From positions 1,426,001-1,490,000 of the forward strand of contig NZ_LIPG01000001.1 of the NCBI RefSeq assembly GCF_001905505.1: DNA of 64,000 nt. The letters run 5' to 3'. The DNA comes from Streptomyces sp. CB02058. GTDB lineage: Bacteria; Actinomycetota; Actinomycetes; Streptomycetales; Streptomycetaceae. The notes below the pieces were generated by a model that was given only the letters and a program-made list of their open reading frames with translations, ran no database searches and was not told the origin of the DNA. The position numbers and the translations under genes are program-made. Shown here in pieces: positions 26,993-36,461 of this stretch (the first letter of the stretch is position 1; each line of letters begins with the position of its first letter).

Positions 26993-29900
26993 GTGCACCT
27001 CAAGGCCCTGACCCTCCGTGGTTTCAAATCGTTCGCCTCCGCCACCACCCTGCGGTTCGAACCGGGGATCACCTGTGTCGTCGGTCCCAACGGGTCCGGC
27101 AAATCCAATGTGGTGGACGCGCTCTCCTGGGTCATGGGAGAACAGGGAGCCAAATCCCTGCGCGGCGGCAAGATGGAAGACGTGATCTTCGCCGGGACCA
27201 CCGGAAGGCCGCCGCTGGGCCGCGCCGAGGTATCGCTGACCATCGACAATTCCGATGGTGCGCTGCCCATCGAGTACGCCGAAGTCACGATCACCCGGAT
27301 CATGTTCCGCAACGGCGGCAGCGAATACCAGATCAATGGGGACACCTGCCGGCTGCTCGACATCCAGGAACTCCTCTCGGATTCCGGTATCGGCCGTGAG
27401 ATGCACGTCATCGTCGGCCAGGGCCGTCTGGACTCCGTCCTGCACGCCGACCCGACGGGGCGCCGCGCCTTCATCGAGGAGGCCGCCGGTGTGCTCAAGC
27501 ACCGCAAGCGCAAGGAGAAGGCGCTGCGGAAGCTGGAGGCGATGGGGGCCAACCTCGCCCGCGTCCAGGACCTCACCGACGAACTGCGGCGCCAGCTCAA
27601 GCCGCTCGGCAGGCAGGCCGCCGTGGCCCGCAGGGCCGCGGTCATCCAGGCCGATCTGCGTGACGCCCGGCTGCGGCTCCTCGCCGACGACCTGGTGCGG
27701 CTGCGGGAGGCGCTGCGCAGCGAGATCGCCGACGAGGCCGCCCTGAAACAGCGCAGGGAAGCGGCGGAGGCCGAACTCAAGGCGGCGCTCGCCCGCGAGG
27801 CGGACCTGGAGGACGAGGTGCGCCGGCTGGCGCCGCGCCTCCAGCGGGCCCAGCAGACCTGGTACGAACTCTCGCAGCTGGCCGAGCGGGTACGCGGCAC
27901 GATCTCGCTCGCCGACGCCCGGGTGAAGAGCGCCACCGCGCCGCCCGAGGAGGAACGGCGCGGGCGGGACCCCGAGGACATGGAGCGCGAGGCCGCCCGC
28001 ATCCGCGAGCAGGAGGCGGAGCTGGAGGCCGCCCTCGAAGCGGCCGAGCACGCCCTGGAGGACACCACCGCCCACCGCAGCCAACTGGAACGCGAGTTGG
28101 CGGCCGAGGAGCGCAGGCTCCGGGACGCCGCCCGGGCCATCGCCGACCGGCGCGAGGGCCTCGCGCGGCTCAACGGGCAGGTCAACGCGGCCCGGAGCCG
28201 GGCCGGTTCGGCGCAGGCCGAGATCGACCGGCTGGCCGCGTCCCGGGACGAGGCGCAGGAGCGGGCGGTCGCGGCGCAGGAGGAGTACGAGCAGCTCAAG
28301 GCCGAGGTCGAGGGCCTGGACGCGGGCGACGCCGAGCTGGCGGAGCGGCACGAGGCCGCGAAGCGGGAACTCGCCGAGGCGGAGGCGGGGCTGAGCGCGG
28401 CGCGGGAGGCGGTCACCGAGGCGGAACGCAGCCGCGCCGCGCTCTCCGCCCGCCATGACGCGCTGTCGCTGGGCCTGCGGCGCAAGGACGGCACGGGGGC
28501 CCTGCTCGGTGCGGGGGACCGGCTCCCCGGCCTGCTCGGACCGGTCGCGGAACTGCTCACGGTGGCCCCGGGGCACGAGGTCGCGGTGGCCGCGGCGCTG
28601 GGCGCGGCGGCCGACGCGCTCGCCGTGACGGACCCCTCCGCCGCAGCGGACGCGATCCGTCTGCTGCGCAAGCAGGACGCCGGGCGCGCGGCACTGGTGG
28701 CGAGCGGCACGGGAACCGGGCAGGTGCCCGCGCAGGGAACCGAGCCGCTGCCGGAGCCCGCCGAAGCCTCCGCCGGCCAGGTGCCCGGCCAGACCTCTGG
28801 ACCGGAGCACGGCACGGCGGCCCCGGCGGTTCCCGGGCCGGAGCGGAGCACCGTCCCCGGGAGGGCGCAGGGCGCGGTGCCCGGCCCTGCGCAGAGCACG
28901 GCCGCGCACGGCGACACGTACGGTGCCGGGGACTTCGGGGCCGAGTACGGCCCGTCCGTTTCCGGGTCCGGATACGGCCCCTCGGTCTCCGGGACCGGGC
29001 TCGGCGCCGCGCAGCCCGCGGCCCGGACCGCCGTCGCCCCCGGTGAGTGCGCCGCTCCCGCCGTCGCCGACCTGCTGCACGGCCCGGCCGAACTGCTCGC
29101 CGCCGTACGCGGGCTGGTGCGCGGCATGGTCGTCGTCGGCACCCTGGAGGACGCCGAGGAGCTGGTCGCCGCGCACCCCGGGCTGACCGCCGTCACCGCC
29201 GAGGGCGATGTGCTGGGCACCCACTTCGCGCACGGTGGCTCCGCCGGGGCGCCCAGCCTGCTGGAGGTGCAGGCGTCCGTCGACGAGGCGGCCGCCGAAC
29301 TGGCCGAGCTCGCCGTGCGCTGCGACGAGCTCGCCTCGGCGCAGCGCCTCGCGGCCGGGCGCCGCGCGGAGTCCGCCGCAGGGGTGGAGGAGCTCGGGGA
29401 GCGCCGCCGGGCCGCCGAGCGGGAGAAGTCCGGGGTCGCCCAGCAGCTGGGGCGGCTGGCCGGGCAGGCCAGGGGCGCCGCCGGGGAGGCCGAGCGCAGC
29501 ACCGCCTCCGCGGCCCGTGCCCAGGAGGCGCTGGAGCGCGCCACCGAGGAGGCCGAGGAACTGGCGGAACGGCTGCTGGTCGCGGAGGAGACCCCGGTGG
29601 AGGAGGAGCCCGACACCTCCGTACGGGACCGGCTCGCCGCCGACGGTGCCAACGCGCGCCAGACCGAGATGGAGGCGCGCCTCCAGGCCCGTACCCACGA
29701 GGAACGGGTCAAGGCGCTCGCCGGGCGGGCCGACGCCCTGGACCGGGGGGCCCGCGCCGAACGCGAGGCCCGCGCCCGCGCCGAGCAGCGCCGCGCCCGG
29801 CTCCGCCACGAGGCCGCCGTGGCCACCGCCGTGGCGTCGGGTGCCCGGCAGCTGCTCGCCCACGTCGAGGTCTCCGTCGTACGGGCGGACGAGGAACGGA

Positions 29901-30853
29901 CCAGGGCCGAGGCGGCCAAGGCCGAGCGCGAGCGGGAGCTGACCGCCGAACGCGGCCGGGGCCGTGACCTCAAGAGCGAGCTCGACCGGCTCACCGACTC
30001 GGTGCACCGGGGCGAGGTGCTGGGGGCCGAGAAGCGGCTGCGTATGGAGCAGGTGGAGGCCAGGGCGCTGGAGGAGTTCGGCGTCGAGCCGGCCGGCCTG
30101 GCCGCCGAGTACGGACCGGAGCAGCCCGTGCCCCCGTCGCCCGCGGCGGAGGGCGAGGAGCTCCCGGACGATCCGGAGCACCCGCGCAACCAGCCGAAGG
30201 CGTTCGTCAGGGCCGAGCAGGAGAAGCGGCTGAGGGCGGCCGAACGGGCGTATCAGCAACTCGGGAAGGTGAATCCTCTCGCCCTGGAGGAGTTCTCGGC
30301 GCTGGAGGAACGGCACAAGTTCCTCTCCGAGCAGCTCGAAGACCTGAAGAAGACCCGGGCCGACCTGATGCAGGTGATCAAGGAGGTCGACGAGCGGGTC
30401 GAGCAGGTGTTCACGGAGGCGTTCCGGGACACCGCGCGTGAGTTCGAAGGTGTCTTCTCGCGGCTCTTCCCCGGCGGCGAGGGCCGCCTCATCCTCACCG
30501 ACCCGGACAACATGCTCACGACAGGTCTCGACGTCGAGGCCAGGCCGCCGGGCAAGAAGGTCAAGCGGCTCTCGCTGCTGTCCGGAGGCGAGCGATCCCT
30601 TACGGCAGTTGCCCTGCTGGTCTCCATCTTCAAGGCCAGGCCGAGCCCCTTCTATGTCATGGACGAGGTCGAGGCGGCGCTCGACGACACCAATCTGCAG
30701 CGTCTGATCCGGATCATGGAGGAGCTCCAGGAGAGCTCCCAGCTCATCGTGATCACGCACCAGAAGCGCACGATGGAGGTCGCCGACGCGCTGTACGGCG
30801 TCTCCATGCAGGGTGACGGAGTCTCCAAGGTGATCAGCCAGCGGCTGCGCTGA
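26993..30853 (+). CDS. smc: Chromosome segregation protein SMC, with long hinge insertion
   Basis: 1286 residues, about 100 longer than I recall for Streptomyces SMC. SMC dimers with ScpAB compact and segregate chromosomes. Walker A GPNGSGKS is at residues 31-38; the ABC signature LSGGE is near 1195 and Walker B FYVMDEVEAALDD near 1220. Two coiled-coil arms flank a hinge that begins near residue 506. Within the hinge, residues about 570-688 form a Gly/Pro/Ala/Ser-rich low-complexity segment with repeats such as GPSVSGSGYGPSVSGTG; the hinge fold then resumes at VADLLHGPAELLAAVRG. No frameshift is seen. GTG start 26993. Confidence 0.96.
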   Translation: MHLKALTLRGFKSFASATTLRFEPGITCVVGPNGSGKSNVVDALSWVMGEQGAKSLRGGKMEDVIFAGTTGRPPLGRAEVSLTIDNSDGALPIEYAEVTITRIMFRNGGSEYQINGDTCRLLDIQELLSDSGIGREMHVIVGQGRLDSVLHADPTGRRAFIEEAAGVLKHRKRKEKALRKLEAMGANLARVQDLTDELRRQLKPLGRQAAVARRAAVIQADLRDARLRLLADDLVRLREALRSEIADEAALKQRREAAEAELKAALAREADLEDEVRRLAPRLQRAQQTWYELSQLAERVRGTISLADARVKSATAPPEEERRGRDPEDMEREAARIREQEAELEAALEAAEHALEDTTAHRSQLERELAAEERRLRDAARAIADRREGLARLNGQVNAARSRAGSAQAEIDRLAASRDEAQERAVAAQEEYEQLKAEVEGLDAGDAELAERHEAAKRELAEAEAGLSAAREAVTEAERSRAALSARHDALSLGLRRKDGTGALLGAGDRLPGLLGPVAELLTVAPGHEVAVAAALGAAADALAVTDPSAAADAIRLLRKQDAGRAALVASGTGTGQVPAQGTEPLPEPAEASAGQVPGQTSGPEHGTAAPAVPGPERSTVPGRAQGAVPGPAQSTAAHGDTYGAGDFGAEYGPSVSGSGYGPSVSGTGLGAAQPAARTAVAPGECAAPAVADLLHGPAELLAAVRGLVRGMVVVGTLEDAEELVAAHPGLTAVTAEGDVLGTHFAHGGSAGAPSLLEVQASVDEAAAELAELAVRCDELASAQRLAAGRRAESAAGVEELGERRRAAEREKSGVAQQLGRLAGQARGAAGEAERSTASAARAQEALERATEEAEELAERLLVAEETPVEEEPDTSVRDRLAADGANARQTEMEARLQARTHEERVKALAGRADALDRGARAEREARARAEQRRARLRHEAAVATAVASGARQLLAHVEVSVVRADEERTRAEAAKAERERELTAERGRGRDLKSELDRLTDSVHRGEVLGAEKRLRMEQVEARALEEFGVEPAGLAAEYGPEQPVPPSPAAEGEELPDDPEHPRNQPKAFVRAEQEKRLRAAERAYQQLGKVNPLALEEFSALEERHKFLSEQLEDLKKTRADLMQVIKEVDERVEQVFTEAFRDTAREFEGVFSRLFPGGEGRLILTDPDNMLTTGLDVEARPPGKKVKRLSLLSGGERSLTAVALLVSIFKARPSPFYVMDEVEAALDDTNLQRLIRIMEELQESSQLIVITHQKRTMEVADALYGVSMQGDGVSKVISQRLR

Positions 30854-30971
30854 GCCCTCGGCCGACGGCCTGAGGGGCAGTCACATTCTCTTTACTCAAT
30901 CTTCAACACTTGGACGCACCTTTTGGGTGCTCCTGGGTACTTGTGAGTGACGCCTGGGCGCATATCGCGCC

Positions 30972-30999
30972 TTGACTTCGAAACTTGAACGAATAATCT
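30972..30999 (+). promoter_or_regulatory. Likely promoter of the sugar permease gene
   Basis: TTGACT (30972-30977) and TAATCT (30994-30999) are 16 nt apart in an AT-rich patch about 105 nt ahead of the permease GTG. Between smc and this gene there is also a small smc-proximal hairpin at 30855-30876. Confidence 0.5.
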
Positions 31000-31105
31000 C
31001 AGCAACGTTGTTTTTGCCTTCAAGTGGTGGTCGGCTGGAAGTTGTGCGCCACTAGGAGGGCTCACCCCCCACACCTGACGTTGCGGCCAGGTATCAGGAG
31101 TTCAT

Positions 31106-32524
31106 GTGACCAGCACAGCGCGCGGACCGGAGTCCGGAGCCCGGGATGCCCACCCGGACCATCTCGGCCATGTCATCTTCATCACGGCAGCCGCAGCGAT
31201 GGGCGGCTTCCTCTTCGGCTACGACAGTTCCGTGATCAACGGCGCCGTCGAAGCGATCCGTGACCGCTACGACATCGGGTCGGGGACGCTGGCCCAGGTG
31301 ATCGCCATCGCGCTGATCGGCTGCGCGATCGGCGCCGCCACCGCGGGACGCATCGCCGACAAGATCGGCCGTATCCGCTGCATGCAGATCGCCTCCGTGC
31401 TGTTCACCATCAGCGCCGTCGGCTCCGCACTGCCGTTCGCTCTCTGGGACCTCGCCATGTGGCGGATCATCGGCGGCTTCGCGATCGGCATGGCCTCGGT
31501 CATCGGCCCGGCCTACATCGCCGAGGTCTCGCCGCCCGCCTACCGAGGCCGCCTCGGCTCCTTCCAGCAGGCCGCCATCGTCATCGGCATCGCGATCTCA
31601 CAGCTGGTCAACTACGGCATCCTGCAGATCGCCGACGGCGACCAGCGCGGCGAGATCGCCGGCTTCGAGGCCTGGCAGTGGATGCTCGGAGTGATGGTCC
31701 TGCCCGCGATCCTCTACGGGCTGCTGTCCTTCGCGATCCCCGAGTCGCCGCGCTTCCTGATCTCGGTCGGCAAGAGGGACCGGGCCCGGAAGATCCTCGA
31801 AGAGGTCGAGGGCAAGAACATCGACCTCGACGCACGCGTGAACGAGATCGAGACGGCCATGCGCCGTGAGCACAAGTCCAAGTTCAGCGACCTGCTCGGG
31901 AGCCGCTTCGGCTTCCTGCCGATCGTCTGGGTCGGTATCGGTCTGTCGGTCTTCCAGCAGCTCGTCGGCATCAACGTCGCCTTCTACTACTCGGCGACGC
32001 TGTGGCAGTCCGTCGGCATCGACCCGACCGACTCGTTCTTCTACTCGTTCACCACGTCGATCATCAACATCATCGGCACCGTGATCGCCATGATCCTGGT
32101 CGATCGGGTGGGCCGCAGGCCGCTCGCCCTCGTCGGTTCCACCGGTATGGCCATCGCCCTGGCGTTCGAGGCCTGGGCCTTCTCCGCGGATCTGGTCGAC
32201 GGCAAGCTCCCGACCACGCAGGGAACGGTCGCACTGGTCGCCGCCCACGTCTTCGTCCTCTTCTTCGCGCTGTCGTGGGGTGTCGTCGTCTGGGTCTTCC
32301 TCGGCGAGATGTTCCCGAACCGCATCCGCGCCGCCGCCCTCGGTGTCGCCGCGTCGGCACAGTGGATCGCCAACTGGGCGATCACCGCGAGCTTCCCCAG
32401 CCTGTCCGACTGGAACCTGTCGGGCACGTACATCATCTACACCTGCTTCGCCGTGCTCTCGATCCCCTTCGTGCTCAAGTTCGTGAAGGAGACCAAGGGC
32501 AAGGCGCTGGAGGAGATGGGCTAA
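31106..32524 (+). CDS. glcP: MFS sugar porter, glucose permease type
   Basis: 472 residues with about 12 membrane segments. Sugar-porter signatures are present: GFLFGYDSSVINGA near the N terminus, GRIADKIGRIR between TM2 and TM3, PESPRFLI after TM6, QQLVGINVAFYYS in TM7, DRVGRRPLALVG, and the C-terminal ETKGKALEEMG. The position next to smc matches the Streptomyces glucose permease gene glcP1 as I recall it; glucose is therefore the likely substrate, with proton symport. GTG 31106 after CAGGAG. Single-gene unit ended by the hairpin at 32550. Confidence 0.88.
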   Translation: MTSTARGPESGARDAHPDHLGHVIFITAAAAMGGFLFGYDSSVINGAVEAIRDRYDIGSGTLAQVIAIALIGCAIGAATAGRIADKIGRIRCMQIASVLFTISAVGSALPFALWDLAMWRIIGGFAIGMASVIGPAYIAEVSPPAYRGRLGSFQQAAIVIGIAISQLVNYGILQIADGDQRGEIAGFEAWQWMLGVMVLPAILYGLLSFAIPESPRFLISVGKRDRARKILEEVEGKNIDLDARVNEIETAMRREHKSKFSDLLGSRFGFLPIVWVGIGLSVFQQLVGINVAFYYSATLWQSVGIDPTDSFFYSFTTSIINIIGTVIAMILVDRVGRRPLALVGSTGMAIALAFEAWAFSADLVDGKLPTTQGTVALVAAHVFVLFFALSWGVVVWVFLGEMFPNRIRAAALGVAASAQWIANWAITASFPSLSDWNLSGTYIIYTCFAVLSIPFVLKFVKETKGKALEEMG

Positions 32525-32549
32525 TCCCCGCTGCCCCTCTCCTCGACCC

Positions 32550-32585
32550 GCTGCCCCGGCCAGGCCCATGCCCGGCCGGGGCAGC
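32550..32585. terminator. Hairpin between glcP and the NCS1 permease gene
   Basis: A 12-pair stem (32550-32561 with 32574-32585) and a 12-nt loop between convergent genes; it may serve both. Confidence 0.6.
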
Positions 32586-32620
32586 GTCCTGTCGTGCGGC
32601 AGCCGTCCGGGGAAGGGGTG

Positions 32621-34012
32621 TCAGAAGCGGGCCGGAGCGGGCCCGGTCCCGTCCGCGGGGCGCGGCAGGACCGCGTACAGCCCCGCCGCGACGAGGATCG
32701 ACGCCGCCCAGCCCAAGCCGTGGCGGCCGGTCCAGGTGGAGGCGAGCGGTCCGGTGAACCACTCCACCTCGGTGAAGAGCAGGCCGGCCACGAGCGCCGC
32801 GCCCCAGGCGGCCATGGCGGGCCCGCTGTATCCGCCGGCGTACCAGTAGCCGCGGCGGCCCGTGGTGTCCAGGAGCGCATCGGTGTCGTACGTACGCCCT
32901 CTCAGCAGATCCACGCCGAAGACCCCGATCCAGGCGGAGAAGGTCACGCCCAGCAAGGCGAGGAACGACATGAACGTGCTGATGAAACTCGTCGCGACCA
33001 TCATCAGCAGCCCGCCGAGCAGCAGGCTGATCGTCGCGTTCACCCCCACGGCCCAGGCGCGCGGGACCGCGAATCCGAGGGTCTGTGCGGTGAAGCCGGC
33101 CGAGTACATGGACATGGCGTTGATCAGCACCATGCCGAGGACGGCGGTCAGGAGGTACGGAACCGAGATCCATCCCGGCAGGAGATCACCGATGAAGGCC
33201 ACCGGGTCGTTGGTGACGGCCAGGTCGGGCGCCTCCACGGCCAGCAGCGCGCCCATCGTCACCAACGGCAGCACGGTGACCAGGGCCCCGCACGTGGTCG
33301 CCACGACCATCGCCCGGCCGGACGCCGAGCGCGGCAGGTAACGGGCGAAGTCCGGGGCGGACGGCACCCAGCTGATGCCCCCGGCGGCCAGCGTCCCGAT
33401 GCCCGCGATCATCCCCGACGCGGTTCCCGCGGGCCGGTCCACGACGGACCGCCACGGCGTCGCGCCGATGAGATGGACCAGGACGAGCACGCTCGCGCCG
33501 CCGAAGAGGCACACGGAGACGCGCGAGCACGCCCGCAGCGCCCGGATGCCGAGCCCCGACACGAGGAAGCTCGCGGCGACGAAGGCCGTCAGGGTCACCA
33601 GGACCAGGGTGTGGGTGATACGGATGCCGAACAGCAGATCGAGCACGGCCAGCAGGGCGTAGGAGCCCGTGACCGCGTTGGCCGTCTCCCAGCCCCAGCG
33701 GGCCACCCACAGCACGGCCCCGGGGAAGAGATTGCCGCGCTGTCCGAAAACCGCCCGTGAGAGCGCCATGCCGGGCGCGCCGCCGCGCTTCCCCGCGATC
33801 GACACGAGGCCGACCAGTCCGAAGGCGAACACGGGGGCGAGGAACCCCACGGCCAGCACCTGCCAGAGATTCAGCCCGTTGAGGACGGTGAGCCCGGCTC
33901 CGACGGTCAGCAGCAGCACGGTCATGTTGGCCGTCACCCAGGTGGGGAAGAGGGTGCGGACACGGCCGCTGCGCTCGGCGTCGGGGACGGGATCCAGGCC
34001 GCGGTTCTCCAC
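32621..34012 (-). CDS. NCS1-family permease (cytosine/purine type)
   Basis: About 463 residues, 12 predicted membrane helices. NCS1 features are FPTWVTANMTVLLLTVGAGL in the first helix, RAVFGQRGNLFPGAVLWVARWGWETANA, GGISWVPSAPDFARYLP, and FMSFLALLGVTFSAWIGVFGVD near the end. The family imports cytosine, purines, hydantoins or thiamine precursors with a cation; the substrate cannot be fixed here. The start is uncertain: GTG at 34012 gives a short hydrophilic N terminus. It is divergent from ftsY, with 109 nt between. Confidence 0.85.
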   Translation of the reverse strand: MENRGLDPVPDAERSGRVRTLFPTWVTANMTVLLLTVGAGLTVLNGLNLWQVLAVGFLAPVFAFGLVGLVSIAGKRGGAPGMALSRAVFGQRGNLFPGAVLWVARWGWETANAVTGSYALLAVLDLLFGIRITHTLVLVTLTAFVAASFLVSGLGIRALRACSRVSVCLFGGASVLVLVHLIGATPWRSVVDRPAGTASGMIAGIGTLAAGGISWVPSAPDFARYLPRSASGRAMVVATTCGALVTVLPLVTMGALLAVEAPDLAVTNDPVAFIGDLLPGWISVPYLLTAVLGMVLINAMSMYSAGFTAQTLGFAVPRAWAVGVNATISLLLGGLLMMVATSFISTFMSFLALLGVTFSAWIGVFGVDLLRGRTYDTDALLDTTGRRGYWYAGGYSGPAMAAWGAALVAGLLFTEVEWFTGPLASTWTGRHGLGWAASILVAAGLYAVLPRPADGTGPAPARF

Positions 34013-34121
34013 GGGCAGCAGCGTACCTTTACCCCCAAACGTGGCATACCGCCCATGTGTCCCGCTCGCCGTCCCACGGAACCGTGCCCGGACCACGGCG
34101 GTGGCCGATACTGGACGCGTT

Positions 34122-35327
34122 ATGGAAATCGTCATCCTTGCTGTAGTCATCGCCCTGGTCGCGGTCGGCCTGATCAGCGGGCTCGTGGTCAGCAGCCGCA
34201 AGAAGAAGCAGCTGCCGCCCTCGGCACCGTCGAGCACGCCGACCATCACTCCTCCCGCCGAACCCCATGTCGGCGACGAAGCCGAGGCGCCGCGCGACGA
34301 AGCGCGGCGCACCATCGAGGACGCCGGTCTCCCCGGTGCCGGGACTCCCGTCGAGGAGACCCCGGTCGTCGTCGAGCCGGAGGTCCCCGAGCTCGAAGTC
34401 CCCGAGCCCACCGCGGGCCGCCTGGTGCGGCTCCGCGCACGGCTCGCCCGTTCGCAGAACTCCCTGGGCAAGGGGCTGCTCACGCTCCTGTCCCGCGACA
34501 ACCTCGACGAGGACACCTGGGAGGAGATCGAGGACACCCTCCTCACCGCCGACGTCGGCGTCGCCCCCACCCAGGAGCTGGTGGAGCGGCTCCGTGAGCG
34601 GGTCCGCGTCCTCGGCACCCGTACGCCCGAAGAGCTGCGCACGCTGCTGCGCGAGGAGCTCGTCACCCTGCTCGGCCCGGACTTCGACCGTGCCGTGAAG
34701 ACGGAGGGCGGCGAGGAGACACCCGGCGTCGTGATGGTCGTCGGGGTCAACGGCACCGGCAAGACGACCACGACGGGCAAGCTCGCCCGGGTGCTCGTCG
34801 CCGACGGCCGCAGCGTCGTGCTCGGCGCCGCCGACACCTTCCGTGCCGCCGCCGCCGACCAGCTCCAGACCTGGGGCGAGCGCGTCGGCGCCCGTACGGT
34901 GCGCGGGCCCGAGGGCGGCGACCCCGCGTCGATCGCCTTCGACGCGGTGAAGGAGGGCATCGCCGAGGGCGCCGACGTGGTGCTCATCGACACCGCCGGC
35001 CGGCTGCACACCAAGACCGGTCTGATGGACGAGCTCGGCAAGGTCAAGCGGGTCGTCGAGAAGCACGGCCCGCTCGACGAGATCCTCCTCGTCCTCGACG
35101 CCACGACCGGTCAGAACGGCCTGGTCCAGGCGCGGGTGTTCGCCGAGGTCGTCGACATCACCGGCATCGTCCTCACCAAGCTGGACGGCACCGCGAAGGG
35201 CGGCATCGTCATCGCCGTCCAGCGCGAGCTGGGCGTCCCGGTGAAGCTCATCGGCCTCGGTGAGGGACCGGACGACCTGGCCCCGTTCGAGCCGGGCGCC
35301 TTCGTCGACGCGCTGATCGGCGACTGA
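34122..35327 (+). CDS. ftsY: Signal recognition particle receptor FtsY
   Basis: 401 residues. Docks SRP-ribosome complexes at the membrane. One N-terminal membrane segment (IVILAVVIALVAVGLISGLVV) and an acidic linker precede the NG domain. G motifs are GVNGTGKTTTTGKLA, DTAGRLHTKTGLMDEL, TKLDGTAKGG and the closing GLGEGPDDLAPF. The partner ffh is 7 kb downstream. Start ATG 34122. Confidence 0.96.
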   Translation: MEIVILAVVIALVAVGLISGLVVSSRKKKQLPPSAPSSTPTITPPAEPHVGDEAEAPRDEARRTIEDAGLPGAGTPVEETPVVVEPEVPELEVPEPTAGRLVRLRARLARSQNSLGKGLLTLLSRDNLDEDTWEEIEDTLLTADVGVAPTQELVERLRERVRVLGTRTPEELRTLLREELVTLLGPDFDRAVKTEGGEETPGVVMVVGVNGTGKTTTTGKLARVLVADGRSVVLGAADTFRAAAADQLQTWGERVGARTVRGPEGGDPASIAFDAVKEGIAEGADVVLIDTAGRLHTKTGLMDELGKVKRVVEKHGPLDEILLVLDATTGQNGLVQARVFAEVVDITGIVLTKLDGTAKGGIVIAVQRELGVPVKLIGLGEGPDDLAPFEPGAFVDALIGD

Positions 35328-35340
35328 CGGACGTACGGCC

Positions 35341-35394
35341 GTGAACGCGGAAGGGCGGTGGACCCGGAAGGGGTCACCGCCCTTCCGCGTTCAC
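35341..35394. terminator. Large hairpin between ftsY and the primase-like gene
   Basis: A perfect 20-pair stem (35341-35360 with 35375-35394) capped by a smaller hairpin. It also contains the stop of the opposing gene, so it probably terminates both. Confidence 0.8.
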
Positions 35395-36038
35395 CAGCGG
35401 TGGCATATGTAGGCCAGCGTGCCCAGCAGCAGCCTTGCCTGCGGGGGAGTGGCGGCGGCGCCGGGCAGCGGCGGACGCAGCCAGCGGACCGGCCCCAGGC
35501 CGCCCAGGTCCGAAGGGGGAGCCGTGATGTACGCACCCCGGCCCAGCGCCCGCAGATCCAGATCCGCGTCGTCCCAGCCCATCCGGTAGAGCAGCCCGGG
35601 CAGTCCGGCCGAGGCCCCGGGGGCGACGAAGAACTGTGTACGGCCCGTCGGCGTCACCGTCACCGGGCCCAGCGGCAGCCCCATCCGCTCCATCCGCACC
35701 AGGGCCCGCCGCCCCGCCGCCTCGGGGACGTCGAGGACGTCGAAGGTCCGGCCCACCGGAAGCAGCATCGAGGCGCCCGGCACCTCGGCCCAGGTGTCCG
35801 CCGCCATGCCGAGCGTGGCGCCGGGCGGCACCTCGCGGGCGAAGTCCAGCGGGTGCGCGCCCGGGGCCGCGCACGCGGGGTCGCCGCAGGAGCAGGCGCC
35901 GTCCGCGGCGCGCGCGCCCGGAGCCACCGCCCAGCCCCAGAGTCCTGTGTACTCGGCCACCGCGGTCGCCCCGGCCGCACGGCCGCGCCGCCGCGTGCCG
36001 GACCGCATCTCGCGGATTCCGCCGATCGTGAAGCCCAT
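35391..36038 (-). CDS. Stand-alone primase/polymerase N-terminal domain protein
   Basis: 215 residues. Similar to the bifunctional primase-polymerase N-terminal domain: YTGLWGWAVAPGARA at the start, a cysteine cluster (CSCGDPACAAPGAHP), FDVLDVPEAAGRRAL with the D-x-x-D acidic pair, and GRGAYITAPPSD. The helicase part found in phage versions is missing. Similar stand-alone proteins occur next to nsdA in other Streptomyces as I recall; whether they have catalytic activity is not known. ATG 36038. Confidence 0.75.
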   Translation of the reverse strand: MGFTIGGIREMRSGTRRRGRAAGATAVAEYTGLWGWAVAPGARAADGACSCGDPACAAPGAHPLDFAREVPPGATLGMAADTWAEVPGASMLLPVGRTFDVLDVPEAAGRRALVRMERMGLPLGPVTVTPTGRTQFFVAPGASAGLPGLLYRMGWDDADLDLRALGRGAYITAPPSDLGGLGPVRWLRPPLPGAAATPPQARLLLGTLAYICHRW

Positions 36039-36461
36039 GCCCCCTCCAACGGGTCCGACTCACCGGTGGTTACGACCCGGAGTCATGGACGTCCTCGGCC
36101 GTCGCCGGCGACACCCAGGCGCACGAGGTGGTGACACCGAGGTGCGTGACGCGACTCCCGCGCCCCCGAATGCTTCACTCCGCCCGACTGCTGATCGCGG
36201 CCTGTCAAGTGAATCGCGGTCTGTGTCGAACGGGTTCATCCGAAGGGGTGGCGAATGGTGGCGTTTCCGCAACACCCTGGCGGCGGCGGTGATCGTAGGA
36301 TTACCGTCGGTACCCGAACCTGCAATTGCATGTGCGCGTGGTTATGCCCCGGGCAACCCGGTGATCTGTCCCAGGTGTTCGACACTCGTACAGGCAGCAC
36401 GGAGGCACGGCATTCTGATAGAGGTTCGCGCGACAGATTTCGGCGGGATGGGGGCGTATCC
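36039..36461. other. 423-nt region between the primase-like gene and nsdA
   Basis: No gene supported, although frames stay open. It contains a perfect 10-bp palindrome TGCAATTGCA at 36321-36330 and slightly lower GC than neighbours from 36280 to 36460. It probably carries the nsdA promoter and leader. Confidence 0.45.

Noticed and set aside
26906..30760. 1284-codon antisense frame across smc, and a 1077-codon one
   Set aside because: High-GC coding DNA leaves antisense frames open; this one has no domain and smc is well supported.
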